64,000 nucleotides of DNA, taken from assembly GCA_963772975.1 (NCBI GenBank), contig CAVYZH010000010.1, positions 960,576-1,024,575 of the forward strand, written 5' to 3'. Below the pieces are notes generated by a model, which worked only from the letters and a program-made list of their open reading frames with translations, did not search any database and was not told the DNA's origin. The stretch comes from AC-32 sp963772975 (GTDB taxonomy: Bacteria; Actinomycetota; Thermoleophilia; Gaiellales; Gaiellaceae). Of the stretch, positions 61,956-64,000 are shown piece after piece; positions within the stretch are counted from its first letter, which is position 1; each line of letters begins with the position of its first letter. The translations under genes and the position numbers were made by a program.

Positions 61956-62779
61956 TCGCGGTAGCGGCGGAAGCGCCGCTCGATCGTCCGGTCGGCAGCC
62001 TTGCGCCCGTTCAGGCGCGCGTAGGTCGGCCGCGTCCAGGAGTCGAGGATCAGGCGCGAGTAGCGCCCGAGCAGCATCATCATGTGGGCGGTCGCGTAGG
62101 GCCCGCAGCCGGGGAGCGCGAGCAGGCGCTCGGCGACATCGTCGTCGGTCAGCCCTGGGTCATTCAGCGCCTCGAGGTCGAGCCGGCCTTCGGCCACGCT
62201 CTCCGCCAGCGAGCGCAGGTAGGCGCCGCGGTAGCCGGCGCGGACGACGTCGCGGTAGAACTCCTCACCGGCTCCGGCCATCGCCGCCGGAGTGGGGAAG
62301 GCCCGTCGCCCGTCCGGCGCCTCGGGGCCGAGGTTGTCGACGAGAGCGGTCGTCATCCGCACCGTCGCCGACCAGGTGCAGTTGGTCGTGCAGATCGTCT
62401 TGACCACGTCCTCGAAGACGGTCGGGCTTCGCATCATCCGTCCCGACCCCTCGGCGGCCCAGCTCAGGTCAGGGTCCTCGCGCGCGAGCACGTAGAACGC
62501 CGAGAGGTCGGCGTCCAGGCGGAGCATGTGGCGGACCGCGTCGAGCGCTCCGGCGCGCGGACCGCGGCCCGTGACGCGCACGCTCCCGGCCGAGCCTTCG
62601 CCGACGTGGACGGTCGCCGGGCCCTGCGGGAGGGCCAGCGTCGTCGTCAGCGTGCCGGCCTCCGCGTCGATCTCGTTGGGCGGCAGGTCGGCGACGCCGT
62701 GCGACGCGAGCGTCCGTCGCAGGTCGACCGGCTCGTCGCCTGCGCCGACGAGCTCGAGTTCGGCCTTCCACGCGCGCAC
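61901..62779 (-). CDS. HhH-GPD superfamily DNA glycosylase (AlkA/Ogg1-like)
   Basis: 292 residues. N-terminal beta part (HVGEGSAGSVRVTGRG), glycosylase helices (SPTVFEDVVKTICTTNCTW) and HhH-GPD LLALPGCGPYATAHMMMLLGRYSRLILDSW. The catalytic Asp is in LILDSW; the Ogg1 lyase Lys position holds Tyr (GPYATA), as Trp in AlkA, so it should be a monofunctional base-excision enzyme for damaged purines. GTG/ATG 62779. Overlaps the oxidase-like gene by 55 bases convergently. Confidence 0.86.
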   Translation of the reverse strand: MRAWKAELELVGAGDEPVDLRRTLASHGVADLPPNEIDAEAGTLTTTLALPQGPATVHVGEGSAGSVRVTGRGPRAGALDAVRHMLRLDADLSAFYVLAREDPDLSWAAEGSGRMMRSPTVFEDVVKTICTTNCTWSATVRMTTALVDNLGPEAPDGRRAFPTPAAMAGAGEEFYRDVVRAGYRGAYLRSLAESVAEGRLDLEALNDPGLTDDDVAERLLALPGCGPYATAHMMMLLGRYSRLILDSWTRPTYARLNGRKAADRTIERRFRRYRDYAGLAFWLYLTRDWVEA

Positions 62780-62865
62780 GTCAGGTCGAACGAGTGGAGC
62801 CGCGACGCATTCCCGCGGCGAAGCCGTAGAGGCCTCTGCGCGAAAAGAGTCGGAGTCGACGTTGC

Positions 62866-64000
62866 TCAGGCGAGGATCACGTCAGCGACGCGCGCGCCGA
62901 TCGCGAGGCACGCGGTCGCCGCTGGAGAGGGCGCGTTCACGACGTGCAGGACGTTTCGCTCGTGCTCGAGCAGGAAGTCGTCTACAAGCGTCCCGTCGCG
63001 TCCGACTACCTGTGCCCGGATCCCGCACGGGCCGAACGCGACGTCGGCAGGGTCGATGTCCGGCACGTAGCGCCGCATCTCGCGCACGGCCGCGCGCTTG
63101 ACGACGTCCCGCCACAGCTCGAGCGCTCCCGTCCGCCAGTAACGGCGCGCGAGCCGCCACAAGCCCCGTGAGCCGGCCAGGTCGAGCGCGTCGCGCAGAT
63201 CGAAACCGAGGCGCCGGTAGCGCTCGCGTGCCAGCGAGGGCACCGCGTTAGGCCCCGCCCAGACGGCCTCGTCGTGGCGCCGCGTGAAGTGCACGCCGAG
63301 GAACGGGAAGGCGGGGTCGGGCACCGGGTACACGAGGCTGCGGATCAGTCGCGCCGACTGGCCGCGCAGGACGAAGTAGTCACCTCTGAAGGGGACGATC
63401 CTGTGCTCGGTGGGAGCAAGTCGATCTGCCTGGAGCCCCGCGCAGACCACGACGCGGTCGGCTGCGAGCTCGTCAACGCTGTCGACTTTCTGCCCGAGCA
63501 GCACCTCGCCGCCTTTGGCTCGGACGTCGTCCGCGAGCGCGTGCAGGACCGCGTGGAAGTCGATCACCGCACTCTCCGGCACGTGCAGCGCCCTGAACCC
63601 GGCGACGTGCGGCTCGAGCTCGCGGAGTTCGTCCGCATCGAGCTCCCGCGCCCCTTGGACACCGTTGGCGACGGCGCGCTGCTTCAGCTCGTCGAGCCTC
63701 GGCAGCTCGCTGGGCGACGTGGCGACGATCACTTTCCCGCGCACCGTGTACGGGATGTCGTGCTCGTCGGCGAAGCCTAATAGAGCTGCGCGTCCCTCTC
63801 GGCACAGCTGCGCCTTGAGGGAGCCCGGTGCGTAGTAGACGCCAGCGTGGACGACGCCCGAGTTGCGGCCGCTCTGGTGCAGCCCGAGCTCGCACTCCTT
63901 CTCGAACACCGCGAGGCGCGCGCCCGGCCGCCGGTCGAGCAACGCGCGGGCGGTCGCGAGCCCGATGAGGCCGCCTCCGACGACCGCGAAGTCCAGCCTC
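62866..64000 (-). CDS. lhgO: L-2-hydroxyglutarate oxidase family FAD enzyme, 5' end cut by window
   Basis: At least 378 residues; the frame is open to base 64000. FAD Rossmann VVGGGLIGLATARALL (near 63957), FEKECELGLHQSGRNSGVVHAGVYY, and the C-terminal FGPCGIRAQVVGRDG and APSPAATACLAIG match LhgO/DadA-type oxidases that turn L-2-hydroxyglutarate into 2-oxoglutarate and reduce quinone or oxygen. His in HQSGRNSGVVH is typical. Being beside a quinol/oxygen-linked respiratory operon is suggestive but could be chance. Other related oxidases cannot be excluded. Confidence 0.87.
   Translation of the reverse strand, partial: RLDFAVVGGGLIGLATARALLDRRPGARLAVFEKECELGLHQSGRNSGVVHAGVYYAPGSLKAQLCREGRAALLGFADEHDIPYTVRGKVIVATSPSELPRLDELKQRAVANGVQGARELDADELRELEPHVAGFRALHVPESAVIDFHAVLHALADDVRAKGGEVLLGQKVDSVDELAADRVVVCAGLQADRLAPTEHRIVPFRGDYFVLRGQSARLIRSLVYPVPDPAFPFLGVHFTRRHDEAVWAGPNAVPSLARERYRRLGFDLRDALDLAGSRGLWRLARRYWRTGALELWRDVVKRAAVREMRRYVPDIDPADVAFGPCGIRAQVVGRDGTLVDDFLLEHERNVLHVVNAPSPAATACLAIGARVADVILA

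Overview
The window is a strongly G+C-rich bacterial chromosome segment with short gene gaps, many GTG and some TTG starts, and Shine-Dalgarno-led genes. Gene content points to a high-G+C actinobacterium, most likely class Thermoleophilia (Gaiella/Solirubrobacter relatives). The pointers are bL21 with a long C-terminal extension, a deazaflavin (F420)-type nitroreductase, PxKF-like ends on secreted proteins, tig-clpP-clpX, mreBCD-mrdA-rodA and rplU-rpmA-obgE-nadD-rsfS order. The lineage is an inference; no rRNA is present.

Layout. 0-2.6 kb: a sensor kinase cut by the left edge (its phosphoacceptor His reads Arg), a single-domain response regulator, a CAP-domain protein and tRNA-Pro. 2.6-12.6 kb: a tandem-cyclase/AAA/TPR signalling protein diverges from a giant secreted VWA, PPC-like and C25-protease-like protein carrying Gly-Ser-Ile hexapeptide repeats. 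12.6-19.6 kb: housekeeping and secreted genes among tRNA-Gly, Arg(TCT), Arg(TCG), His and Leu; tRNA-Arg(TCT) borders what looks like a decayed integrated element (integrase remnant, hydrolase, imperfect copy of the tRNA 3' end). 19.6-36.9 kb: core genes for protein folding and turnover (tig, clpP, clpX), valS, folC, ndk, maf and the rod-shape operon mreB-mreC-mreD-mrdA-rodA. 36.9-41.5 kb: small accessory genes (cupins, GFA-type zinc protein, F420-type nitroreductase, TMEM175-like channel). 41.6-49.7 kb: RNase E/G, an exopolysaccharide pair (sugar dehydrogenase plus polyprenyl-phosphate sugar transferase), an atypical LuxR regulator and a membrane protein. 49.7-52.7 kb: rplU-rpmA-obgE-nadD-rsfS and tRNA-Ala. 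52.8-62 kb: an OmpR-type two-component system divergent from a tightly packed respiratory operon. 62-64 kb: a HhH-GPD DNA glycosylase and an L-2-hydroxyglutarate oxidase cut by the right edge.

The two most unusual loci are the giant repeat protein at 6.6-12.6 kb and the cbb3-like oxidase operon at 54.6-62 kb. The operon encodes a standard CcoN, a CcoO-like subunit with two CXXCH haem sites, a CcoS-like protein, three small proteins, and a very large membrane protein. That protein carries a duplicated oxidase helix IX-X module, lacks recognisable CuB ligands and ends in extra membrane and extracytoplasmic domains. Three GTCAT half-sites spaced exactly 11 bp sit between the operon and the two-component genes and suggest direct control.

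Caution: at least ten single-base frame breaks interrupt otherwise well-conserved genes, including essential valS and nadD, and are densest between 51.7 and 59.6 kb. I read them as base-level errors in the assembly and annotate each gene across its break, saying where the break lies.
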